DNA of 21,919 bases, taken from the IMG/VR virus record IMGVR_UViG_3300044491_003288, positions 1 through 21,919 of that record; one strand, given 5' to 3'. The stretch comes from a virus. The translations under genes were made by a program, and so were the position numbers. This document shows positions 13,961 through 21,845 of the stretch, piece by piece; positions within the stretch are counted from its first letter, which is position 1, and the number at the start of each line of letters is the position of its first letter. Below the pieces are notes generated by a model that did not search any database, had not been told where the DNA came from, and saw nothing but the letters and a program-made list of their open reading frames with translations.

Positions 13961-15547
13961 TGTTACAATTGCTGATGGTTTATAAACAACAGTAGCACCA
14001 CTACCAGAATTGTTATCCCACCTGAATCCTATCACCATTGCATTTTGATCTGGATCATACACCATTCCTGGATATTCCTCCGACGTATTTCCACTAAAAA
14101 CAAGCACTTCATCTCCAAAACTAATTGTGTCTCCACTTATAGATGCTTCTCGAAGACCACTATTTGCACCTCTATAAACTATGATGGTTTTTGCTGAAAT
14201 TGGATGATATTCTACTGCTACTTGTGATGTAGATGCACTACTAAACACTTGTGGACCAGCAAAAGAAATTGATGTGCCACTTACAGTTCCAACAATTGCT
14301 GTTCCATGATCACCGCTGCTCTCATCAACATAAACAACAACTACTTTTTCATTTGCAGAATCATAAGATACTGCAATGTCAGTACTGTTTATTGCTCCAG
14401 ACTCAAATAGTGTTTCAGACCCAAAACTGATTGACGTGCCAGATACAGTTCCTACAATTCCTTTACCTTTATTAGAATCACTATTATCTTTATAAACAAT
14501 AACTACTTTTTGGGAAGCTACATCGTATACAATATCTTTTCCATAGACTCTTCCACTATCAAATGTTGCTTCACTTCCAAAAGAAATTGATGTTCCAGAT
14601 ACAGTTCCAACTATAGATTTCCCTACATAAGAACTAGTATTTGTACTATAGACAATTACAACTTTTTGTGCATTTTCATCATAGGTAATCCTTGGCCAAT
14701 CACATGTTTCACTTGTAAATTGCACTTCACTTCCAAAACTGATTGATGTGCCACTTACGGTTCCAACTTTAGCATAACCTGTGTTGTCTTCACCTCTATA
14801 AACATAGACTACTTTACCAGTATTTGAATCGTAACAGATATCGTGATACGATACATTTGTGTTGATTGCTTGTACATTAGTTCCAAAAGAAATTGATGTC
14901 CCTGAAACTGTTCCTACTTTTGCGTCGGAATCGAGTCCTGTAGAACTTACATATACAAATACTACTTTGTCATTAGCAGTATCATATGTTCCTCTTACAT
15001 CTGTCATGACATCACTAGTTAATACTGTAGGAGGACTAGTAAAAGTTGTTCCAGCACCAGCAGTTGCAACACCTGTTACAGTTCCATCTGCTTTAATGAT
15101 TACTGTGGCACCATTAGGAATAGTACCACTTGCTACGAAGTTACCAACACCAGACTCAACACCAGTAAGTTGTGATCCATCACCATAATATGTAATTATC
15201 CCACTGACCGCACTTATACTTTGACCTACACCAATTTTAATACCACTTCTTGCGGTTATAACACCAACAGAATCAACATTTGTTACATCTTCATAAGTCA
15301 GTGTTTTGCCAACTGATACATTACCACTAAATGTAGAAACACCAGTAACTACTATACCAGATGTATTTGCTTGTACTTTTATATTACCACCAGAGTCTTT
15401 TAGTGCAGTAGCATCAATACCTGTAAGTGATGCTCCAGAACCAACAAAACTTGTTGCAGTAATAACACCAGTGACAACTATTCCAGATGGAGCTTCAATA
15501 GCACCATCCAATTTATTTTTTATATTGTCAACGAATAATTGTGACAT
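13739..15547 (-). CDS. Propeller fibre paralog 4 (most divergent blades)
   Basis: This 602-aa paralog has the shared ends but the least regular propeller. Seven blades can still be counted by the 'KVV.VY' strand and 'SGTSISFG' turn. Most lack the common 'GNS.YGTA' segment (for example VYVSSTGLDSDAKVG, VYRGEDNTGYAKVG), and blade 6 is short, with 'EASISGDTISFGD' in place of the usual turn. Blade 7 contains 'DPDQNAMVIGFRWDNNSGSG'. The N-terminal module uses 'FVGSGASLTGIDATALKD' and 'VGKTLTYEDVTNVDSVGVITAR', closer to the paralogs at 17406 and 19280 than to its downstream neighbour, whereas its C-terminal module is identical to that neighbour's. The protein therefore appears assembled from differently inherited parts, and its ligand may differ most from the others. 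Confidence 0.87.
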   Translation of the reverse strand: MSQLFVDNIKNKLDGAIEAPSGIVVTGVITATSFVGSGASLTGIDATALKDSGGNIKVQANTSGIVVTGVSTFSGNVSVGKTLTYEDVTNVDSVGVITARSGIKIGVGQSISAVSGIITYYGDGSQLTGVESGVGNFVASGTIPNGATVIIKADGTVTGVATAGAGTTFTSPPTVLTSDVMTDVRGTYDTANDKVVFVYVSSTGLDSDAKVGTVSGTSISFGTNVQAINTNVSYHDICYDSNTGKVVYVYRGEDNTGYAKVGTVSGTSISFGSEVQFTSETCDWPRITYDENAQKVVIVYSTNTSSYVGKSIVGTVSGTSISFGSEATFDSGRVYGKDIVYDVASQKVVIVYKDNSDSNKGKGIVGTVSGTSISFGSETLFESGAINSTDIAVSYDSANEKVVVVYVDESSGDHGTAIVGTVSGTSISFAGPQVFSSASTSQVAVEYHPISAKTIIVYRGANSGLREASISGDTISFGDEVLVFSGNTSEEYPGMVYDPDQNAMVIGFRWDNNSGSGATVVYKPSAIVTNLTAENYIGIAAEAISNGATGKVNILGGVNTGQTGLTTAQTYYVQNDGTLDTSAGDPSVVAGTAISNTKILVR

Positions 15548-15564
15548 CTTATGGTATTTCTAGT

Positions 15565-15572
15565 TATTTATG
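15565..15572 (-). promoter_or_regulatory. Late-promoter-like box before propeller paralog 4
   Basis: CATAAATA followed by ACTAGAAATACCAT, 17 bases before the ATG. One base differs from TATAAATA. Confidence 0.5.
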
Positions 15573-15574
15573 TC

Positions 15575-17386
15575 TTATCTGACTACGATTTTTGTGTCTG
15601 AGATCGCAGTACCAGCAACTACTGATGGACTACCAGCAGAAGTGCCAAGAGTGCCATCTGTTTGAACAAAATATTTTTGTGCTGTTGTGAGTCCAGTTTG
15701 ACTCTTATTAGTTCCAGTGACAACATTGATTTTACCAGTTGCTCCATTAGATATTGCTTCTGCTGCTATTCCAATATAGTTTTCTGTTGTTAAATTGGTT
15801 GTTTGACTTGTAGCACTAAAAACAACTGCTGTCCCGTAAGAAGAGTTTCCATTATCATCGTATGCAATAACTACTTTTTGATTGGTAGAATCATATGTTG
15901 CTGAAATGTATTCAGCTTCAGCAGATTCAAATACTGTCTCACTACCAAAACTAATTGATGTACCGGATACAGTTCCTGTAATTACTGTTCCATAATTGAT
16001 ATTTCCATTGTCCTTATAAGCGATAACTACTTTATTGGCAGCAGAATCATATGCTGCTCCAACAAAAGATGTCGCACCTGAATTATATAAAACAGGAGTG
16101 CCAAAACTTATAGATGTTCCACTAACAGTTCCCACAACTGCTGTCCCGTAAGAAGAGTTTCCATTATCATCGTATGCAATAACTACTTTTTGATTGGTAG
16201 AATCATATACGGATGAAATGTAACCGGTACTAGCAGATTCAAATACTGTCTCACTACCAAAACTAATACTAGTGCCAGATACAGTTCCAACAATTGCTGT
16301 TCCATAACTAGAGTTTCCACCATCACTATAAGCAATAACTACTTTATTATTAGCAGAATCATATGCTGCTCCAACAAAAGATGTCGCACCTGAATTATAT
16401 AAAACAGGAGTGCCAAAACTAATTGATGTTCCACTTACGGTTCCAACAACTGCTGTCCCATAATTTGAATTTCCTCGATCCCTATAAGCAATAACCACTT
16501 TATTATTAGTAAAGTCATATACTATTGCAATGTTGTCAGTATTGGCAGATTCAAATACAACAGCAGAACCAAAACTAATTGATGTACCACTTACAGTACC
16601 TACGATTGCTGTTCCATTTAAACTTACCTCATCTTTATAAGCAATAATTACTTTTTCGTTACTGGAGTCATATGTTAATGAAAAATTAGTAGCAGCGCCA
16701 GCAAATGCAACAGGAGTGCCAAAACTAATTGATGTGCCTGATACAGTTCCTACAACTGCTGTTCCATAAGTAGAGTTTCCATAATCCGTATAAGCGATGA
16801 CTACTTTCCCATTAGTGGGATCATATGTTGCTGAATTATAAGTAACTTGAGCAGATTCAAATACAGCAGGAGTACCAGCACTTGGAGTATTAGAAGTTGA
16901 TAAAGTAACAATACCAACAGTTCCATCAGTATTGATAACTACTGTTTGTCCATTAGCAATAGTACCACTCGCAACAAAATTAACTACACCAGATTCAACC
17001 CCAGATAATTTTGATCCATCACCATAGTAAGTAACAATCCCACTGACTGCAGAGATACTTTGTCCTGCACTAACTTTAATCCCATCTCTTGCTGTTATGA
17101 TACCAACAGAATCAACATTAGTTACATCTTCATATGTTACTACACCACCTACAGAAACATTGTCAGTGAATGTGGATACACCAGTAACAACAATTCCAGA
17201 GGTATTTCCCTGAACCTTTACATTACCACCAGAGTCTTTTAGTGCAGTGGCATCAATACCACTTAGTCCGCTGGCACTACCAACAAAACTTGTTGCAGTA
17301 ATAACACCAGTTACAACAATTCCAGATGGTGCTCCAACAGCACCACCTGATCTACTTGTTATATTGTCAACTAATACCTCTGACAT
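15575..17386 (-). CDS. Propeller fibre paralog 3, with internal two-blade duplication
   Basis: The 603-aa protein starts MSEVLVDNITSRSGGAVGAP and has the most uniform propeller of the array: nearly all blades read 'YDS.N.KVVIAY.D.GNS.YGTA(V/I)VGTVSGTSISFG'. Blades 4-5 and 6-7 are recent copies of each other; 'PVLYNSGATSFVGAAYDSA' and 'YDSTNQKVVIAYDDNGNSSY' occur twice, 312 bp apart, and long stretches of DNA are identical. The joint reads 'SGVVNFVAS', and the C-terminal module is the 'GKINVVTGTNKSQTG' variant, also present in the paralog at 19280 but not in the four others, which have 'LGGVN(T/S)GQTG'. Expression should be late, from the box at 17403-17410. Confidence 0.88.
   Translation of the reverse strand: MSEVLVDNITSRSGGAVGAPSGIVVTGVITATSFVGSASGLSGIDATALKDSGGNVKVQGNTSGIVVTGVSTFTDNVSVGGVVTYEDVTNVDSVGIITARDGIKVSAGQSISAVSGIVTYYGDGSKLSGVESGVVNFVASGTIANGQTVVINTDGTVGIVTLSTSNTPSAGTPAVFESAQVTYNSATYDPTNGKVVIAYTDYGNSTYGTAVVGTVSGTSISFGTPVAFAGAATNFSLTYDSSNEKVIIAYKDEVSLNGTAIVGTVSGTSISFGSAVVFESANTDNIAIVYDFTNNKVVIAYRDRGNSNYGTAVVGTVSGTSISFGTPVLYNSGATSFVGAAYDSANNKVVIAYSDGGNSSYGTAIVGTVSGTSISFGSETVFESASTGYISSVYDSTNQKVVIAYDDNGNSSYGTAVVGTVSGTSISFGTPVLYNSGATSFVGAAYDSAANKVVIAYKDNGNINYGTVITGTVSGTSISFGSETVFESAEAEYISATYDSTNQKVVIAYDDNGNSSYGTAVVFSATSQTTNLTTENYIGIAAEAISNGATGKINVVTGTNKSQTGLTTAQKYFVQTDGTLGTSAGSPSVVAGTAISDTKIVVR
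15822..16105. repeat. Internal two-blade duplication, copy 1
   Basis: Blocks at 15822-15896 and 16041-16105 recur nearly unchanged 312 bp to the right (104 codons, two blades of 52 aa). The DNA between the blocks differs at scattered sites. Confidence 0.8.
16134..16417. repeat. Internal two-blade duplication, copy 2
   Basis: Second copy of the two-blade unit in the 603-aa propeller gene, matching 15822-16105 with an offset of 312 bp in both identical blocks. Confidence 0.8.
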
Positions 17387-17402
17387 CTTATTACTTTTTA
17401 GT

Positions 17403-17410
17403 TATTTATG
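17403..17410 (-). promoter_or_regulatory. Late-promoter-like box before propeller paralog 3
   Basis: CATAAATA followed by ACTAAAAAGTAATAAG, 16 bases before the ATG. The stop codon of the gene upstream (17406-17408) is inside the box. Confidence 0.5.
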
Positions 17411-19259
17411 ATTTCCATACTAAGACTTTTGTAGATGATATAGCAGTACCAGCAACTACTGATGGATTACCAGCAGAAGTAGCAAGAGTACCATCATTTT
17501 GAACATAATATGTTTGTGCTGTTGTTAATCCAGTTTGACCTGTGTTTACTCCACCTAAAATGTTTATCTTACCAGTTGCTCCATTAGCAATTGCTTCTGC
17601 TGCTATTCCAATATAGTTTTCTGCAGTTAGATTGGTTGATTGAGATGTTGATGTAATAACAACTGCTTCTCCAGTTGCCGCAGCCCTGTAAGCATGAACT
17701 ACTTTACCAGCATTGCTGTCAAATGTACTACCTTCTTCACCATAGTAGATCTGACCAGATTTGAACACAACAGGAGTACCAAAACTAATTGTTGTGCCAC
17801 TAACAGCTCCATCAATTGCTGTTCCACTTCCACTATTATCATTATCTGCATAATTTATATGCATTCTCTGTGTTGTAGAGTTATAAGCCATTGAAATATA
17901 GTTAACAGCACTATCAAATTCAACTGGGGTACCAAAACTAATACTGGTCCCACTTACTGTACCAACAGCAGCTTTTCCAGCATTGCCGTCATTTTGATCG
18001 GCATATGCAACTACTATTTTGTTATTTGTAGAATCAAACTCTCCATGAATATCATAACAATCAATATTAGCAATAACAACTTCACTACCAAAACTAATTG
18101 ATGTACCAGATATGCTTCCTATTATTGCTGTTGGATAGCTATTGTTTCCGTTATCTTCATAGACAACAACTGCTTTAACAGCATTAGAATCCCATGTAAC
18201 ATCAAGATCAGAAGTATTAGAATCATTGAATCGTGTTTGACTGCCAAAACTAATGCTATTTCCACTTACAGTTCCAACAATTGCATATCCATGATAACTA
18301 TTACTACCATCTCTATAGACAATGACTACTTTACCACTTTCGGTATATGTCATTCTCATTGGATTGGCATTATTGCTTATGAATGTTGTAGGTGAACCAA
18401 AACTAATACTGGTTCCACTTACTGTTCCAACAATTGCTCGACCTCTGGTATTAGTACTATCATAATAAGCAATAACTACTTTATTACTATTACTATCAAA
18501 AACGATAGAGTTATAATTAGAATCAACAGAAGCATAAACAACAGCAGCACCAAAACTAATTGTTGTGCCACTTACAGTTCCAACAATTGCTGTTCCATAG
18601 TTACTATTACCATTATCTTCCCAAGCAATAACTACTTTATTTGAATTACTATCAAATGTTGCTGAAATCCAATTACATGTTGCATTCTCAAATGTTACTG
18701 GAGAACCAGCAGAAGTAGGAGTACCGGATACTGCAACGGGTGTAACAGTTCCATCTGCTTTAATGATTACTGTGGCACCATTAGGAATAGTACCACTTGC
18801 TACGAAGTTACCAACACCAGACTCAACACCAGTAAGTTGTGATCCGTCACCATAATATGTAACAATTCCACTGACTGCACTTACACTCTGTCCTGCACCA
18901 ATTCTAATACCACTTCTTGCGGTTATGAGACCAACAGAATCAATGTTAGTTACATCTTCATATGTTAGTGTACCACCTACAGAAACATTACCACTGAAAG
19001 TTCCGGTAGTTCCTGTTATATTACCACTAAAAGTAGTTGCAGTTGCAACACCAGTAACCACTATACCAGAAGTATTTGCTTGTACTTTTACATTACCTCC
19101 AGAGTCTTTTAGTGCAGTAGCATCAATACCTGTGAGTGATGCTCCAGAACCACTAAAACTAGTAGCAGTTATAACACCAGTTACAACGACACCATCAGGA
19201 AATGTTGGAGAAGATCCTGCGGTCTCTCCTCTTAAATTACTTACTCTTAAACCTGACAT
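17406..19259 (-). CDS. Propeller fibre paralog 2
   Basis: This 617-aa protein starts MSGLRVSNLRGETAGSSPTF, a different attachment end from the MSQLFVDNI paralogs. It is about 16 aa longer because the N-terminal module holds an extra 'GNITGTTGTFSGNVS' segment, shared with the paralog at 19280. The seven blades are quite diverse: 'VVIAWEDNGNSNYGTA' in blade 1, 'YTESGKVVIVYRDGSNSYHG' in blade 3, 'RMHINYADNDNSGSGTA' in blade 6, and 'EGSTFDSNAGKVVHAYRAA' in blade 7. The C-terminus ends KVLVWKS. The joint 'SGVGNFVASGTIPNGATVIIK' is nearly the same as in paralog 4. The stop lies within the late promoter box of the next gene, so the junction is under selection for both. Confidence 0.88.
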   Translation of the reverse strand: MSGLRVSNLRGETAGSSPTFPDGVVVTGVITATSFSGSGASLTGIDATALKDSGGNVKVQANTSGIVVTGVATATTFSGNITGTTGTFSGNVSVGGTLTYEDVTNIDSVGLITARSGIRIGAGQSVSAVSGIVTYYGDGSQLTGVESGVGNFVASGTIPNGATVIIKADGTVTPVAVSGTPTSAGSPVTFENATCNWISATFDSNSNKVVIAWEDNGNSNYGTAIVGTVSGTTISFGAAVVYASVDSNYNSIVFDSNSNKVVIAYYDSTNTRGRAIVGTVSGTSISFGSPTTFISNNANPMRMTYTESGKVVIVYRDGSNSYHGYAIVGTVSGNSISFGSQTRFNDSNTSDLDVTWDSNAVKAVVVYEDNGNNSYPTAIIGSISGTSISFGSEVVIANIDCYDIHGEFDSTNNKIVVAYADQNDGNAGKAAVGTVSGTSISFGTPVEFDSAVNYISMAYNSTTQRMHINYADNDNSGSGTAIDGAVSGTTISFGTPVVFKSGQIYYGEEGSTFDSNAGKVVHAYRAAATGEAVVITSTSQSTNLTAENYIGIAAEAIANGATGKINILGGVNTGQTGLTTAQTYYVQNDGTLATSAGNPSVVAGTAISSTKVLVWKS

Positions 19260-19276
19260 GGATTTATATTTTTAGT

Positions 19277-19284
19277 TATTTATG
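19277..19284 (-). promoter_or_regulatory. Late-promoter-like box before propeller paralog 2
   Basis: CATAAATA followed by ACTAAAAATATAAATCC, 17 bases before the ATG. It contains the stop codon of the upstream gene (19280-19282). A second similar box, TATAAATC, lies nearer the ATG (19261-19268). Confidence 0.5.
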
Positions 19285-21142
19285 ATTTTTGCACTATGAT
19301 TTTTGTATCTGAAATAGCAGTGCCAGCAACTACTGATGGATTACCAGCAGAAGTAGCAAGAGTACCATCATTTTGAACATAATATGTTTGTGCTGTAGTA
19401 AGTCCAGTTTGACTCTTATTAGTTCCAGTGACAACATTGATTTTACCAGTTGCTCCATTAGATATTGCTTCTGCTGCTATTCCAATGTAGTTTTCTGTAG
19501 TTAAGGTGGTTGTTATTGTGATAGAAGTATCAATGATAACTGCTGTTCCATAGTTAGAGTTACCTCCATCCCGATAAACAACAACTACTTTTTTATTAGT
19601 GGAGTCATATGTTGCTGAAACATAACTAGTATTAGCAGAGTTAAATACGACAGGAGTATCAAAACTAATTGATGTACCACTTACGGTTCCAGTAACTACT
19701 GTTCCATAGTCAGAATTATCACTATCCTTATAAGCAATAACTACTTTATCATTAGTAGAGTCATATGTTGCTGAAATCTCGAAAGTAGAAGCACTCTCAA
19801 ATACAACAGGAGTACCAAAACTGATATTAGTACCAGATACAGTACCAATGATTGCTTTTCCATAGTTAGAGTCTGTTTGATCCCTATAAGCAATAACTAC
19901 TTTACCATTGGTGGAGTCAAATGTGGTTGAGAATCGTCTGTCACCAGCAGTGGAATTGCTATACACAACTTCAGAACCAAAACTGATACTAGTACCAGAT
20001 ACAGTACCAACTATTGCTGTTCCATACTGAGAGTTACCAACATCCTGATAAACAATAACTATTTTACCATTGGTGGAGTCAAATGTGGATGAGAAGGCGT
20101 TAGTTTCTGCACTATTAAATGTAACTTCACTACCAAAACTAATACTAGTACCACTTACAGTTCCAACTCTTGCTTTACCATAGTTAGAGCTACCCCTATA
20201 AGCAATAACTACTTTACCACTACCAACAAATGTGGTTGTGGCGTATTCAGCTGTTGTACTAAATACTGCTTCACTACCAAAACTGATACTAGTTCCTGAA
20301 ACTGTACCTACAATTGCTGTTCCATAATAAGAGTTGCCATCATCCCTATAAGAAATAACTACTTTATTGTTGCTAGAGTCATATGCACATGAGTTGTAGT
20401 AACTAGCTGCACTATTATACACTACTTCAGAACCAAAACTGATACTATTACCAGATACAGTACCAACTATTGCTGTGCCATAGTTAGAGTTACCAGCATC
20501 TGCATAAACAATAACTACTTTACCATTAGTAGAGTTATATGCACATGAAATGTCTTGAGTACTTCCACTATTAAATACTACTTCAGTGCCAGCAGTTGGG
20601 CCAACAGTTGATTGAGTGATAGTACTTACAGTCCCATCTGCTTTAATTATTACTGTTGCACCATTAGGAATAGTACCACTCGCAACAAAATTTTGTGTTC
20701 CAAGTTCAATACCAGATAATTTTGATCCATCACCATAGTAAGTAACAATCCCACTGACTGCAGAGATACTTTGTCCTGCACCAATTTTAATACCTGCTCT
20801 AGCAGTAACAACACCGACAGAATCAATATTAGTTACATCTTCATAAGTCAGTGTTTTGCCAACTGATACATTACCACTAAAGGTTCCTGTAGTTCCTGTT
20901 ATATTACCACTAAATTGTGTAGCACTAGAAACTCCAGTTATACTAACTCCAGAGGTATTTCCTTGTACCTTTACATTACCACCAGAGTCTTTTAGTGCAG
21001 TAGCGTCAACACCACTTAGTCCACTACCATCACCAACAAAACTTGTTGCAGTTGCAATACCAGTAATAATTGCACCATCAAGTAATGATGGAGAAGTTCC
21101 TACTTTTCTACCCCTTAAACTTGCAACTCTTAAGTCAGACAT
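19280..21142 (-). CDS. Propeller fibre paralog 1 (first of the array)
   Basis: The 620-aa protein begins MSDLRVASLRGRKVGTSPSL. I use the ATG at 21140-21142; a TTG one codon upstream is in frame but unlikely. The TGA of the gene upstream shares a base with this ATG (TGATG), so there is no separate promoter and translation should be coupled. Seven blades follow the common pattern, with a shorter blade 3 (VGSGKVVIAYRGSSNYGKARV). The joint is 'SGIELGTQNFVASG', as in paralog 6, while the C-terminal module is the 'VVTGTNKSQTG' type of paralog 3, with the end KIIVQKS like that of paralog 2. These mixtures argue for exchange across the array. The product is a probable virion fibre or decoration protein. 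Confidence 0.88.
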   Translation of the reverse strand: MSDLRVASLRGRKVGTSPSLLDGAIITGIATATSFVGDGSGLSGVDATALKDSGGNVKVQGNTSGVSITGVSSATQFSGNITGTTGTFSGNVSVGKTLTYEDVTNIDSVGVVTARAGIKIGAGQSISAVSGIVTYYGDGSKLSGIELGTQNFVASGTIPNGATVIIKADGTVSTITQSTVGPTAGTEVVFNSGSTQDISCAYNSTNGKVVIVYADAGNSNYGTAIVGTVSGNSISFGSEVVYNSAASYYNSCAYDSSNNKVVISYRDDGNSYYGTAIVGTVSGTSISFGSEAVFSTTAEYATTTFVGSGKVVIAYRGSSNYGKARVGTVSGTSISFGSEVTFNSAETNAFSSTFDSTNGKIVIVYQDVGNSQYGTAIVGTVSGTSISFGSEVVYSNSTAGDRRFSTTFDSTNGKVVIAYRDQTDSNYGKAIIGTVSGTNISFGTPVVFESASTFEISATYDSTNDKVVIAYKDSDNSDYGTVVTGTVSGTSISFDTPVVFNSANTSYVSATYDSTNKKVVVVYRDGGNSNYGTAVIIDTSITITTTLTTENYIGIAAEAISNGATGKINVVTGTNKSQTGLTTAQTYYVQNDGTLATSAGNPSVVAGTAISDTKIIVQKS

Positions 21143-21840
21143 CAAAGAGCACCAATGTCAAGCACATCAATAACCATAGTCTTACCTGTGCCAACTGTAA
21201 CAGCCACACCAGAGTTAATCTCAATATTAGGACTGACACTCACAATAATTGATGTATTAACACCAGCATTTGTAGCATCAAGAAGTAAATTTTCATTTAC
21301 TTGAACATATCTATCAATATAACTGAATGGAGAATCTGTGGCACCATCAGAGTATTTAATAGCAGTTCCTAAACCACCTCCTCCACCGCCACCAGCAATA
21401 CTAATATTAACAGTATCTCCATCCATGGCAAATGTATTGCCAGCACCAATGAAGTTTAGTGTTTTTGCAGCACCAACAACAGTTCCTGTTGATTGAATAC
21501 CAATAGCAGCACCAGTAAGGGTGCCAGTAACAGTTAAATCACCCTGAATGGTTTGTGATGCTTCTGCAGAAACAATTGCATCAGCAACTCTAAAGTCATC
21601 AAAGACTTGGAATTCTAATGTATCACTTAAGTTTGCTGGAGATAATAGGGTAACACTAGACCCATCTCTTGCAGTAAAGTCTGCACCATCTGCAAGTCTT
21701 ACACCATTGCGAAAGACGGCAATGGCATTTATTCTATAACCACCAGTGACCGTAAACAGAGTTTGATCTGCTGTTGCAGTAACACTGATGGATTTAGACG
21801 CAACATTATTGGTTAATGTAATTGGATTTCCAATCGCCAT
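21142..21840 (-). CDS. Virion structural (fibre-like) protein, 232 aa
   Basis: The N-terminal 85 residues (MAIGNPITLTNNVASKSISV, 'FTVTGGYRINAIAVFRNGVRL', 'DFTARDGSSVTLLSPANLSD') resemble a beta-sandwich domain that I recall at the start of marine phage structural proteins. It is followed by a short shaft-like part (IQGDLTVTGTLTGAAIGIQSTG), a run of seven glycines near residue 153, and a C-terminal beta-rich domain ending IDVLDIGAL. The glycine run is a flexible hinge. It stands first in the transcription unit with the six propeller genes and is coupled to the first of them, so it may be the part that anchors them to the baseplate or neck. That role is an inference from position. No Shine-Dalgarno sequence is seen before the ATG. 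Confidence 0.85.
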   Translation of the reverse strand: MAIGNPITLTNNVASKSISVTATADQTLFTVTGGYRINAIAVFRNGVRLADGADFTARDGSSVTLLSPANLSDTLEFQVFDDFRVADAIVSAEASQTIQGDLTVTGTLTGAAIGIQSTGTVVGAAKTLNFIGAGNTFAMDGDTVNISIAGGGGGGGLGTAIKYSDGATDSPFSYIDRYVQVNENLLLDATNAGVNTSIIVSVSPNIEINSGVAVTVGTGKTMVIDVLDIGAL

Positions 21841-21845
21841 TATTA

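Noticed and set aside
18925-19275. Plus-strand ORFs of 60-116 codons across the fibre genes (for example 18925-19275, 20856-21173, 3424-3735)
   Set aside because: They lie antisense to well-supported repeated genes, recur at the same place in each paralog, and are rich in Val, Thr, Pro and Leu, as expected from reading these low-complexity genes backwards.
10070-21142. CRISPR array or other short regular repeats
   Set aside because: The regular repeats of about 150 bp are in-frame protein blades with coding-type variation, not short identical repeats with unique spacers.
10070-21142. Diversity-generating retroelement acting on the blades
   Set aside because: No reverse transcriptase, template repeat or adenine-directed variation is visible in the window. 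Variation is spread over the blades and better explained by duplication and recombination. A reverse transcriptase elsewhere in the genome cannot be excluded.
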